A stretch of 8,885 nucleotides of DNA from Actinoplanes liguriensis (GTDB lineage Bacteria > Actinomycetota > Actinomycetes > Mycobacteriales > Micromonosporaceae): positions 1 through 8,885 of the forward strand of contig KL571282.1 of the NCBI GenBank assembly GCA_000715855.1, given 5' to 3'. A program made the translations under genes and the position numbers. Positions 1-5,785 of the stretch are shown here, piece by piece. Position 1 is the first letter of the stretch. Every line of letters begins with the position of its first letter. The notes beneath the pieces were generated by a model. That model was not told the origin of the DNA and searched no databases. It saw only the letters and a program-made list of their open reading frames with translations.

Positions 1-525
1 GGTGGCGGGATGCCCGGCCCGGGTGGCGGGGCGCCCGGTCCCGGTGTCTACGGCGCCGGAGGCCCACCCGCCGTGCCCGGCCAGCGGGGCGCCGCCCCGG
101 TCCGCCCGAGCGCCGCCGCGGTCCGCCCGGCCGGCGCCCCGGTCCGCCCGGCCGGCGCCACCTACGGCCGCCCCGACGCCCCGAACGGCGATTTCGGCGC
201 CGCCGGCGGCTACGCCGCGGATGACTACGGTCCCGGCTACGGCGGCCCGGCGAACGGCCCCGGCGTCCCCGGTGAAGGCTTCGACCCCGGCTTCAACGGC
301 CCCGGCGCCGGTTACGGCCCGGACGAGGGTTACGGTCCCGACAACGGTTACGGCCCGGAGAACGGCTACGGCCCCGACCAGGACGGCTTCGACCAGATCG
401 ACGGCGACTCCGGCGATTACAAGGCCCGCCGCCACCGCCCGTCCGCCAACGACACGAACGTCGGCTCGCTGGCGGATTTCGCCAACATGCCCGGCTACCG
501 CGGTGACGCCCAGGGCAACTGGTGA
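1..525 (+). CDS. C-terminal part of a Pro/Gly-rich low-complexity protein (5' partial)
   Basis: The frame is open from the first base of the window, so the true start lies upstream; 174 residues are visible before a TGA. No catalytic domain can be seen. The visible part is a Pro/Gly/Ala-rich stretch, then three VRPxxAx heptapeptides, then an acidic Gly/Tyr-rich stretch with four GYGP(D/E)(E/N/Q) hexapeptides. It ends in a more charged tail with KARRHRP and SLADFANMPGY. This composition suggests an intrinsically disordered cytoplasmic or surface tail. Actinobacterial sensor kinases and cell-envelope proteins often carry such tails, but nothing here identifies the parent protein. The third-position GC bias fits this frame, and the overlapping frames look like shadows. 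Its stop lies one base from the stop of the convergent nuoD-like gene. I am confident it is coding and not confident of any function. Confidence 0.7.
   Translation, partial: GGGMPGPGGGAPGPGVYGAGGPPAVPGQRGAAPVRPSAAAVRPAGAPVRPAGATYGRPDAPNGDFGAAGGYAADDYGPGYGGPANGPGVPGEGFDPGFNGPGAGYGPDEGYGPDNGYGPENGYGPDQDGFDQIDGDSGDYKARRHRPSANDTNVGSLADFANMPGYRGDAQGNW
100..162 (+). repeat. Three in-frame 21-bp repeats (VRPxxAx heptapeptide)
   Basis: Three consecutive 21-bp units begin with GTC CGC CCG at 100, 121 and 142. They encode VRPSAAA, VRPAGAP and VRPAGAT. The second and third units are nearly identical at the DNA level. The repeat is in frame with the Pro/Gly-rich protein and is probably part of its disordered region. 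Confidence 0.8.
310..381 (+). repeat. Four in-frame 18-bp repeats (GYGPDx hexapeptide)
   Basis: Four 18-bp units start at 310, 328, 346 and 364 and encode GYGPDE, GYGPDN, GYGPEN and GYGPDQ. Synonymous differences between units (GGT/GGC, CCG/CCC) with a conserved peptide suggest that the peptide pattern is maintained by selection. Confidence 0.8.
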
Positions 526-526
526 C

Positions 527-1651
527 CTACTTGTCGATGTCTCCGACCACGAAGAACATCGACCCGAGGATCGCGATCAGATCCGGCACCAGGCAGCCGG
601 GGATGAGTGTCGCCAGCGCCTGCACGTTCGCGTAGGAGGCGGTTCGCAACTTGAGCCGCCAGGGCGTCTTGTCGCCGCGCGAGACCAGGTAGTACCCGTT
701 CACCCCGAGCGGGTTCTCGGTCCACGCGTACGTGTGCCCCTCGGGCGCCTTGACGACCTTGGGCAGGCGCACGTTCACCGGCCCGCCGATCCGTTCCACC
801 CGGTCCAGGCACTGGTCGACCAGGTCGAGTGACACGTAGACCTGCTCGAGCAGCACCGCGAAACGGGCGTGGCAGTCGCCGGCTGTCCGCGTCACCACGG
901 GCACGTCCAGTTCGTCGTACGCCAAATAAGGTTCGTCTCGACGTACGTCGAAATCCAGACCGCTCGCACGGGCGACCGGCCCGGAAGCCCCGTAGGCCGC
1001 GGCGTCAGCCGCCGGCAGGACACCGACGCCGACCGTCCGCGCCAGGAAGATGTCGTTCTTGTGAATGATGTGGTCCAGGTCGGGCATCCGCCGCCGGACC
1101 GCCGCGACGGCCTGCCGCGCCCGTTTCGTCCACCCGGCCGGGACCTCCTCCTTCAGCCCGCCGACCCGGTTGAACATGTAGTGGATGCGGCCGCCGGAAA
1201 CTTCCTCCATGACGGTCTGCAGCGTTTCCCGTTCCCGGAACGCGTAGAACATCGGCGTGATCGCGCCGATCTCCAGCGGATAGGAGCCGAGGAACATCAG
1301 GTGGTTCAGCACCCGGTTGAGCTCGGCGAGCGCCATCCGCAGCCAGACCGCCCGCTCCGGCACCTCGATGCCCATCAGCCGCTCGACCGCGAGCACCACA
1401 CCCAGCTCGTTCGAGAACGCGGACAGCCAGTCGTGCCGGTTCGCCAGCATGATGATCTGCCGGTAGTCCCGCACCTCGAACAGCTTCTCCGCGCCGCGAT
1501 GCATGTAGCCCACGATCGGCTCGCACGTGACGACCCGCTCGCCGTCCAGCGTCAGCTTCAGCCGCAGCACACCATGCGTCGACGGATGCTGCGGCCCGAT
1601 GTTGAGCACCATGTCCGCCGTCTCGAGCCCGGCGCCGGTCCCGACCGTCAT
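527..1651 (-). CDS. nuoD: NuoD-like NADH-quinone oxidoreductase subunit D, stand-alone copy
   Basis: This 374-residue protein is a homologue of the complex I 49-kDa subunit (NuoD/Nqo4/NDUFS2), which forms much of the quinone pocket at the membrane interface. The family block [12 protein letters not shown] is at residues 19-30, HRGAEKL at 51-57, NRHDW at 71-75, PLEIGAITP at 125-133, [13 protein letters not shown] at 153-165, and the C-terminus is VVGDIDK. There are no hydrogenase CxxC motifs, so it is not a NiFe-hydrogenase large subunit. The ATG at 1651 is chosen because homologues start about 18 residues before GPQHP; the frame stays open upstream to 1792, but that extension is Arg-rich and unlike the family. 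GGGAG directly abuts the ATG, so the start is not fully certain. No other nuo gene is visible, so it appears to be an orphan or second copy. It lies downstream of the methyltransferase gene on the same strand. Two quinone-site residues are substituted (Tyr to Trp75, Asp to Glu127). Confidence 0.93.
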   Translation of the reverse strand: MTVGTGAGLETADMVLNIGPQHPSTHGVLRLKLTLDGERVVTCEPIVGYMHRGAEKLFEVRDYRQIIMLANRHDWLSAFSNELGVVLAVERLMGIEVPERAVWLRMALAELNRVLNHLMFLGSYPLEIGAITPMFYAFRERETLQTVMEEVSGGRIHYMFNRVGGLKEEVPAGWTKRARQAVAAVRRRMPDLDHIIHKNDIFLARTVGVGVLPAADAAAYGASGPVARASGLDFDVRRDEPYLAYDELDVPVVTRTAGDCHARFAVLLEQVYVSLDLVDQCLDRVERIGGPVNVRLPKVVKAPEGHTYAWTENPLGVNGYYLVSRGDKTPWRLKLRTASYANVQALATLIPGCLVPDLIAILGSMFFVVGDIDK

Positions 1652-1762
1652 CTCCCGCAGAGCATCCGTCACCGGGGCATCGTCCCACGCCGACGCTCCA
1701 CGGGCCCGGGGCGACTTTCCCAACCCCATTTCCCGTACGGCGACAGCAGCCCTTTCCCCAAG

Positions 1763-1797
1763 CCTCCGGCCGCCCCGGAGGGTGTCCCTCACGGGAC
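1763..1797 (-). terminator. Two GC-rich hairpins between the methyltransferase and nuoD genes
   Basis: The gap between the two minus-strand genes contains two inverted repeats. The first has 5-bp GTCCC/GGGAC arms with a four-base loop at 1784-1797. The second has 7-bp CCTCCGG/CCGGAGG arms with a five-base loop at 1763-1781. The first begins 7 bases after the methyltransferase stop. Neither is followed by a clear U-run, so these could be intercistronic attenuating or processing hairpins rather than a full terminator. The rest of the 153-bp gap (1652-1804) shows no gene. Confidence 0.35.
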
Positions 1798-1804
1798 AGC
1801 GCCC

Positions 1805-2779
1805 TCACCGGAGTGAAAGATCGATGCCGATCGGATGCCAGAGCCACCAGTGCGCCCCGAGCCCGGTCGCGGACGTCAGCTCGGCAGCCTCGCCCGCCCC
1901 AGACAGCGCCCGCAGGTAGGCCGCCGGATCACTGCCGGCCAGCGCGAGCGACGGCCGGGCCCCGGTGACCCCGAGCGACCGCAGAGCCTCCCGCTGGCGA
2001 ACCGCCTCGCCCGGCACCCCGGTAGCGAGCGCCACCGAGTCCACCGCCACGTGCGCGGTCACGTCACAGCTCCCGTCCGGGATCGGCGACACCTGCCGCC
2101 CCTCCCGGAACCCGGTCAGCGTCCCCATCGGCGGCCGCTCGTCCCGGAAGTGCCCGTAGTCGATGCTGAGCGCCGCCCCACGCCGCACCCGATCGACCGC
2201 GTCCGCCCAGGCCGCGTCCCGGGTCGCCCCGACCTCCACCCGGCCGGCGCCGGGCCACCACCGGGCCGCCCAGAAAACCTCCGCCGGATCGGCCGGGCCA
2301 CCGAGCGTCTCCACCCCGGTATGCCGGTCCACCAGGACTTTCCGCAGCCGCCCGTCCGCGTCGGTCTCCACCACGTCGAGCGCCACATTGTCCAGCCATT
2401 CGGTGGCGATCAGCAGCCCGGTCACGTCCTCCGGCAGGTCCCGCAGCCACCGGATTCGCACGTCCAGCCCGTCCGGCCGCGGCGCCGCCTCCACTGCCAC
2501 CGGCCGCACCCGCGCGCCGAGGTCCCCGGGCAGCATCAGGCAGAGCGCGGTGAGCAACTCCCCACGGCCGGCCCCCACATCCACCAGGTCGAACCGCTCC
2601 GGCCGCCCGAGCGCCTGATCCACCCGCTCAACCACCCGAGCCAACGCCCCGGCAAACAGCGGCGACGCGTGCACGCTCGTCCGGAAATGATCCCCGGGGC
2701 CGCTGGCCGGGCGGACGAAGAAGCCGTCAGCCCCGTACAGAGCCGACTGCATGGCCAGCCGCCACCCGATCCCCACCAC
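1805..2779 (-). CDS. MidA/NDUFAF7-family (DUF185) SAM-dependent methyltransferase
   Basis: This 324-residue protein is a class I SAM-dependent methyltransferase of the MidA family. Family hallmarks in order are ALYGADGFF at residues 13-21, HFRTSVHASPLF at 31-42, the SAM-binding glycine motif VDVGAGRGELL at 66-76, ATEWLDN at 125-131, LSIDYGHF at 204-211, and GTLTGFREG followed by DVTAHV at about 219-244. In mitochondria the family member NDUFAF7 dimethylates an arginine of NDUFS2, the NuoD homologue, during complex I assembly. A nuoD-like gene lies 153 bp downstream on the same strand, so a matching role here is a reasonable inference. The GTG at 2779 is chosen because it keeps the WR residues that usually precede the ALYG block; an ATG at 2752 is the alternative. 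A TAGGCT -10-like hexamer six bases upstream would make the GTG message leaderless. The family call is strong; the substrate is inferred. Confidence 0.88.
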   Translation of the reverse strand: MVGIGWRLAMQSALYGADGFFVRPASGPGDHFRTSVHASPLFAGALARVVERVDQALGRPERFDLVDVGAGRGELLTALCLMLPGDLGARVRPVAVEAAPRPDGLDVRIRWLRDLPEDVTGLLIATEWLDNVALDVVETDADGRLRKVLVDRHTGVETLGGPADPAEVFWAARWWPGAGRVEVGATRDAAWADAVDRVRRGAALSIDYGHFRDERPPMGTLTGFREGRQVSPIPDGSCDVTAHVAVDSVALATGVPGEAVRQREALRSLGVTGARPSLALAGSDPAAYLRALSGAGEAAELTSATGLGAHWWLWHPIGIDLSLR

Positions 2780-2785
2780 AACGCC

Positions 2786-2791
2786 AGCCTA
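2786..2791 (-). promoter_or_regulatory. Possible -10 element for the methyltransferase-nuoD unit
   Basis: Read on the minus strand, TAGGCT fits the actinobacterial TANNNT -10 pattern and ends six bases before the GTG at 2779. Transcription would then begin at or next to the start codon. No convincing -35 hexamer stands at the usual spacing, so this is weak support. Confidence 0.3.
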
Positions 2792-2939
2792 GGCACTCCC
2801 ACCCCAACAGCACCCCCGCACGCCCCGCCGTAGAGCTCGCCGCCCGCCGCAGGCCACCTGATCACCCGCCCCGCAGCACCCGTCCGCGCCACCGGACGTC
2901 CCAGGATGCGGCCACGTCCCCGCGCTGCTGTCGGCCAAG

Positions 2940-3270
2940 TCGGCGCCGCGCCGCGCTGGACCACGCCGTGTTGCGCGGGGCCGGGCCGCGCCGGGCTCGG
3001 TCGTGCTTGCGCCGCGTCAGGCTGGACCACGCCGTGCCGGGCCGCGTCGTGCCGTGCCTGGGCCGTGCTGGATCGCGTCGTGCGGTCCTGCGCCACGTCG
3101 CGCCGGGCCGCGCTGCGCCGGGCCACGTCGCGCCGGGCCGCGCCGGGCCGGGCCGGGCCGCGCTGCACCAGGCCGGGCCGGACCGGGCCGCGTCGGGCTG
3201 GGCCGCGCTACACCAGGCCGGGCCGGACCGGGCCGCGCCGGGCTGGGCCGCACGCGGCTGGGTCGCCCGG
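2940..3270. repeat. Degenerate GC-rich pentanucleotide tandem array
   Basis: Cut into fives, this stretch is a long run of variants of GGCCG, CGCCG, CGTCG and GGCTG, about 65 units, most regular from 3090 to 3255. Since 5 and 3 share no factor, any frame repeats every 15 bases and encodes RAGPR-type pentapeptides. This explains why many frames on both strands stay open with Arg/Ala/Gly/Pro-only translations. I see no real gene in it. GGCC-rich units are self-complementary, so single strands would fold strongly. Larger duplications are nested inside: a 22-bp segment recurs 30 bp apart at 3092 and 3122, and a 16-bp GCTGGACCACGCCGTG recurs at 2955 and 3021. Confidence 0.8.
3161..3250. repeat. 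Tandem 45-bp direct repeat inside the pentanucleotide array
   Basis: The units at 3161-3205 and 3206-3250 are head-to-tail and match at 43 of 45 positions (G/A at unit position 5, T/C at unit position 33). The length is nine pentanucleotides. The low divergence points to a fairly recent slippage or unequal-exchange duplication. Confidence 0.85.
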
Positions 3271-3416
3271 GTCGCGCCCGGACTTAGATCGCGCGGTACC
3301 GGGCCGGCCCCGCGTCGTCCCGCGCAGAGCTGTGCCCGCAGCGTCCGTCCGTGCGGCTCGCCGCGTGCTTGTCGGGCGCGTGTCGGCCTCCCGATCGATG
3401 GATCCGACCGATTGAG

Positions 3417-3434
3417 GACCTGTTTGCCCAGGTC
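3417..3434. promoter_or_regulatory. Dyad-symmetric site GACCTG-N6-CAGGTC
   Basis: A perfect 6-bp inverted repeat has a six-base spacer (TTTGCC). TTG and CAA just outside it extend the symmetry if a two-base bulge is allowed. It has the form of a dimeric regulator site, or of a small RNA hairpin. No adjacent gene is an obvious target. Confidence 0.3.
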
Positions 3435-3486
3435 AACGGCGCGTGAAGCCGCCACCACACGACCCACCCACCCGAGGGGGAACTTC

Positions 3487-3498
3487 CACTGGCCAGTG
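3487..3498. promoter_or_regulatory. 12-bp perfect palindrome CACTGGCCAGTG
   Basis: This is an exact 12-bp palindrome in the less GC-extreme island between the repeat families, 33 bp before the DnaA-box-like pair. It could be an operator for a dimeric DNA-binding protein. Its function is unknown and chance is not excluded. Confidence 0.3.
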
Positions 3499-3530
3499 TG
3501 CGCGGAATTCCCAAGATCGTGCTGGCGGCC

Positions 3531-3556
3531 TGTGGACAACCCGCTGGTGTGGAAAA
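3531..3556 (-). promoter_or_regulatory. Pair of DnaA-box-like 9-mers
   Basis: TGTGGACAA at 3531-3539 is the complement of TTGTCCACA, the preferred DnaA box of high-GC actinomycetes. TGTGGAAAA at 3548-3556 is the complement of TTTTCCACA, one base from TTATCCACA. Both have the same orientation, with starts 17 bp apart. A third near match, TTGTTCACA at 4068-4076, has the opposite orientation. There is no dnaA or dnaN gene here, so this is not evidently oriC. It could titrate DnaA or be coincidental. Confidence 0.35.
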
Positions 3557-3652
3557 CCTCGACAGCCCGGCGGGCGTGTGCGGCGCGGGCCCTGAGATTC
3601 GAGTGAGGCGCCGGACCGGGTCGCTCAATGATCGACGGGCGCGGGTGCGGGG

Positions 3653-3910
3653 GTGAGCAACTGGGGGTCAACGAGTGACGAACCGAGGTCGCTCTGCGAG
3701 CGACGTGCGGGGTGGATGAGACGTAGAGGCTCTCATTGAGGTGGGTGAGACGTGGAGACGCTCGTTGAGTGACGCGCGGGGTCGCCCGGTGAGAACGAGG
3801 GATGGGTCCGCCCAGCGAGCGAGCGGCCGCTCAGCGAGTTGGCAGACAGGCCCACTCAGCGGGGTGACGAACGGAACCGCTCAGCGGGTGACAGGCAGGT
3901 CCGCTCGGGA
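3653..3910. repeat. Degenerate ~24-26 bp tandem repeat
   Basis: About nine imperfect units share a core close to CCGCTCAGCGGGTGACAGG. The clearest copies begin near 3827, 3850 and 3876; more decayed copies (such as GCTCGTTGAGTGACG near 3760 and CAACGAGTGACGAACC near 3669) extend upstream. Unit length varies, so reading frames drift through it, and no conserved protein is encoded. There are no uniform repeats with unique spacers, so it is not a CRISPR array. Confidence 0.55.
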
Positions 3911-3916
3911 GCCGGC

Positions 3917-3984
3917 GATGCGGCGGGTACGGCGAAGCGGCGGGTACGGCGATGCGGCGGGTACGGCGATGCGGCGGGTACGGC
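3917..3984. repeat. Four 17-bp tandem repeats (GATGCGGCGGGTACGGC)
   Basis: Units start at 3917, 3934, 3951 and 3968. Three are identical and the second differs by one base (GAAG for GATG). A partial fifth copy follows at 3985. Seventeen is not a multiple of three, so the array is not a coding repeat. It begins directly after the degenerate repeat region and lies about 165 bp upstream of the DUF2520 start. Confidence 0.9.
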
Positions 3985-4081
3985 GACGCGCGGAGGGAAC
4001 CAGGTGGGCAGGGGGCGCTCAGTGAGTCAGGACGCCGGCCGAACGGGGGAGGAATTGGGCGGTGCGGTTGTTCACACGTGG

Positions 4082-4112
4082 TTGTCACCAGCGTGTTACG
4101 GCAGCGCATACT
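4082..4112 (+). promoter_or_regulatory. Candidate promoter of the DUF2520-panC-panD operon
   Basis: TTGTCA at 4082-4087 resembles a -35 hexamer and CATACT at 4107-4112 a -10 hexamer. The 19-bp spacer is slightly long. Transcription would start near 4119, giving a leader of about 30 bases with a GAGGA ribosome site at 4137-4141, eight bases before the ATG at 4150. This is the best promoter-like pair before the operon, but it is inferred from sequence alone. Confidence 0.4.
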
Positions 4113-4149
4113 GGCGCTCGACCGGTACCCGAACGTGAGGACTGGATCC

Positions 4150-4955
4150 ATGGAGACATTGACCGTCGGTGTGGTCGGCGCCGGGCGGGTGGGGGCGGTG
4201 CTGGGTGCGGCGTTGAGCGCGGCCGGGCATCGGGTGGTGGCTGCCGCCGCCGTTTCCGGGGCTTCGATGTGGCGCGTGCCGCGACCGATCTGCTGCTGCT
4301 CGCCGTTCCGGATGACGCGTTGCGGGGTGTGGTCGCGGGGTTGCACAGCACCGGCGCGTTGCGGGCGGATCAGGTTGTTGCTCACACTTCTGGCGCTCAC
4401 GGGCTGGACGTTTTTGGCGATGTGAACGGCATGGCCCTGCATCCCGCGATGACGTTCACCGGCGCGGATTCGGATCTGGCCCGCCTGCCGGGGATCGCGT
4501 GGGGGGTGACGACCCGGGACCGGGTGTTCGCGACCCGGCTGGTCGCGGATCTGGGTGGCGTGCCGGAGTGGATCGCCGAGCAGGCTCGGCCGGTCTACCA
4601 TGCGGCGCTGGCGCACGGCGCGAATCACCTGGTCACGCTCGTCAACGAGGCTGCTGACTCGCTGCGCGCGGCGGGCGTGGGGGAGCCGGCGCGGGTGTTG
4701 ACGCCGTTGCTGACGGCGGCGCTGGACAATGCGTTGCGGATGGGGGACGCGGCGCTGACCGGGCCGGTGTCCCGGGGCGACGCGGGCACGGTGGCGAAGC
4801 ATCTCGATCGGTTGCCGGCTGACGCCGTACCGGCCTATCTGGCTCTTGCCCGGCGCACGGCGGACCGTGCTCTCGCGGCCGGGAGACTGCGCCCGCAGGA
4901 TGCCGCGGCCCTGTTGGAGGTTCTGTACCGAGCCGAGGTTGGGAGCACAGCGTGA
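4150..4955 (+). pseudogene. Rossmann-like/DUF2520 protein, frame-disrupted (candidate ketopantoate reductase)
   Basis: From the ATG at 4150 (GAGGA eight bases upstream) the first 39 codons give the Rossmann start, with GVVGAGRVG at residues 7-15, ending VSGAS. From about 4263 homology continues in another frame: FDVARAATDLLLLAVPDD, GMALHPAMTFTG, YHAALAHGANHLVTLVNE, then the rest of DUF2520 to a TGA at 4953-4955. As written, the first frame stops at 4425 and would give a 91-residue protein lacking the second domain. The family normally has some 15 residues between the two parts, so a deletion of about 43-49 bases with remainder 1 modulo 3 would explain both the loss and the shift. Family members sit next to panC in many actinomycetes, including mycobacteria, which suggests ketopantoate reduction; this is unproven. 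The last codons overlap the panC start. The lesion may be real or an assembly error. Confidence 0.8.
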
Positions 4956-5785
4956 CCTGGGTCGTGCATACCCGTGACGATCTGGCCGCCGCCCTGTCGG
5001 ACACCGACGGCGAGGTCGCTGTCGTGATGACGATGGGCGCGTTGCACGAGGGGCACCGGCAACTGATCCGGGTGGCCCGCGAGCGGTCTCCTTTCGTGGT
5101 CGTGACGATTTTCGTGAATCCGTTGCAGTTCGGTCCGAACGAGGACTTCGAGAAGTATCCGCGGACGCTGGAGCGGGATCTGGAGGCGTGTGAGGCGGAG
5201 GGCGCCGCGGTGGTTTTCGCGCCTTCGCGGGATGACGTCTATCCGGGCGGGGCGCCGTCGATCACGATGAATCCGGGGCCGCTCGGCGCGATTCTGGAGG
5301 GGGCGAGCCGGCCGGGTCACTTCTCCGGGATGCTGACCGTGGTCGAGAAGCTGTTGCGGCTCACGCGCGCCGATGTCGCGTTCTTCGGCGAGAAGGATTT
5401 CCAGCAGCTGGCGTTGATCCGCCGGATGGCCGTGGATCTGGAGCTCGGCGTGGAGATCGTGGGCGTTCCGACCGTACGGGAAATCGATGGTCTTGCTTTG
5501 TCGAGTCGCAATCGGTTCCTCTCGGCGGACGAGCGCGTCTCGGCTCTGGCGCTGTCGCGTGCTCTGCGTGAGGGCGCGGCGCACGGCGATCCGGGCGCGA
5601 TCCTGGCCGCCGCCGGGAAGGTCCTGGCGGAGGAGCCGGGTGTGCGCCTCGACTATCTGGAACTGACCGGCGCTGACCTGGGCGAGGTCCCGGTGGAGGG
5701 GCCGGCTCGCCTGCTCGTGGCCGCCAAGGTCGGCACCACCCGTTTGATCGACAACGTCCCGATTGTTCTCCGGAAGGAAGCCTGA
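4952..5785 (+). CDS. panC: Pantothenate synthetase (pantoate-beta-alanine ligase)
   Basis: PanC joins pantoate and beta-alanine using ATP, via pantoyl-adenylate, to make pantothenate for CoA. The protein has 277 residues, a usual length. Family motifs are TMGALHEGH at 27-35 (the HxGH ATP site), TIFVNPLQF at 52-60, NEDFEKYPR at 63-71, [15 protein letters not shown] at 120-134, FGEKDFQQL at 145-153 and [12 protein letters not shown] at 176-187. The GTG start at 4952 overlaps the TGA of the DUF2520 frame by four bases, and GGGAG at 4941-4945 is the ribosome site. The stop overlaps the panD ATG by one base. Translation is therefore probably coupled along the operon, and the upstream frame disruption could lower its expression. 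All active-site blocks look intact. Confidence 0.97.
   Translation: MTWVVHTRDDLAAALSDTDGEVAVVMTMGALHEGHRQLIRVARERSPFVVVTIFVNPLQFGPNEDFEKYPRTLERDLEACEAEGAAVVFAPSRDDVYPGGAPSITMNPGPLGAILEGASRPGHFSGMLTVVEKLLRLTRADVAFFGEKDFQQLALIRRMAVDLELGVEIVGVPTVREIDGLALSSRNRFLSADERVSALALSRALREGAAHGDPGAILAAAGKVLAEEPGVRLDYLELTGADLGEVPVEGPARLLVAAKVGTTRLIDNVPIVLRKEA

Noticed and set aside
527..1651. NiFe-hydrogenase large subunit
   Set aside because: The CxxC pairs for nickel are absent at both ends, and the quinone-site motifs and C-terminus are those of NuoD.
1652..1792. N-terminal extension of the nuoD-like protein to codon 1792
   Set aside because: The added 47 residues are Arg-rich and low complexity. Family members begin near the ATG at 1651.
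869..2833. Long plus-strand ORFs opposite nuoD and the methyltransferase gene
   Set aside because: They have no recognisable domains; their Arg/Pro/His-rich composition is typical of shadow frames, while the minus strand has clear family motifs.
3400..3600. Chromosomal oriC
   Set aside because: There are only two or three DnaA-like boxes and no dnaA, dnaN or AT-rich unwinding region. An actinomycete oriC has many boxes between dnaA and dnaN.
2862..3671. Long ORFs on both strands in the GC-rich gap, with Arg/Ala/Pro/Gly-rich translations
   Set aside because: They are a by-product of the pentanucleotide array, which encodes the same pentapeptide in every frame and rarely makes stops. No domain, ribosome site or codon bias supports them.
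3653..3984. CRISPR array
   Set aside because: Units are contiguous and degenerate (24-26 bp) or contiguous 17-mers, with no unique spacers and no cas genes.
4252..4280. Programmed ribosomal frameshift in the DUF2520 gene
   Set aside because: There is no slippery heptamer with a downstream structure, and about 15 family residues are missing at the join. A deletion explains this better.
3831..4802. 323-codon minus-strand ORF
   Set aside because: It is antisense to the DUF2520 gene and the 17-bp repeats. The conserved protein sequence is on the plus strand.
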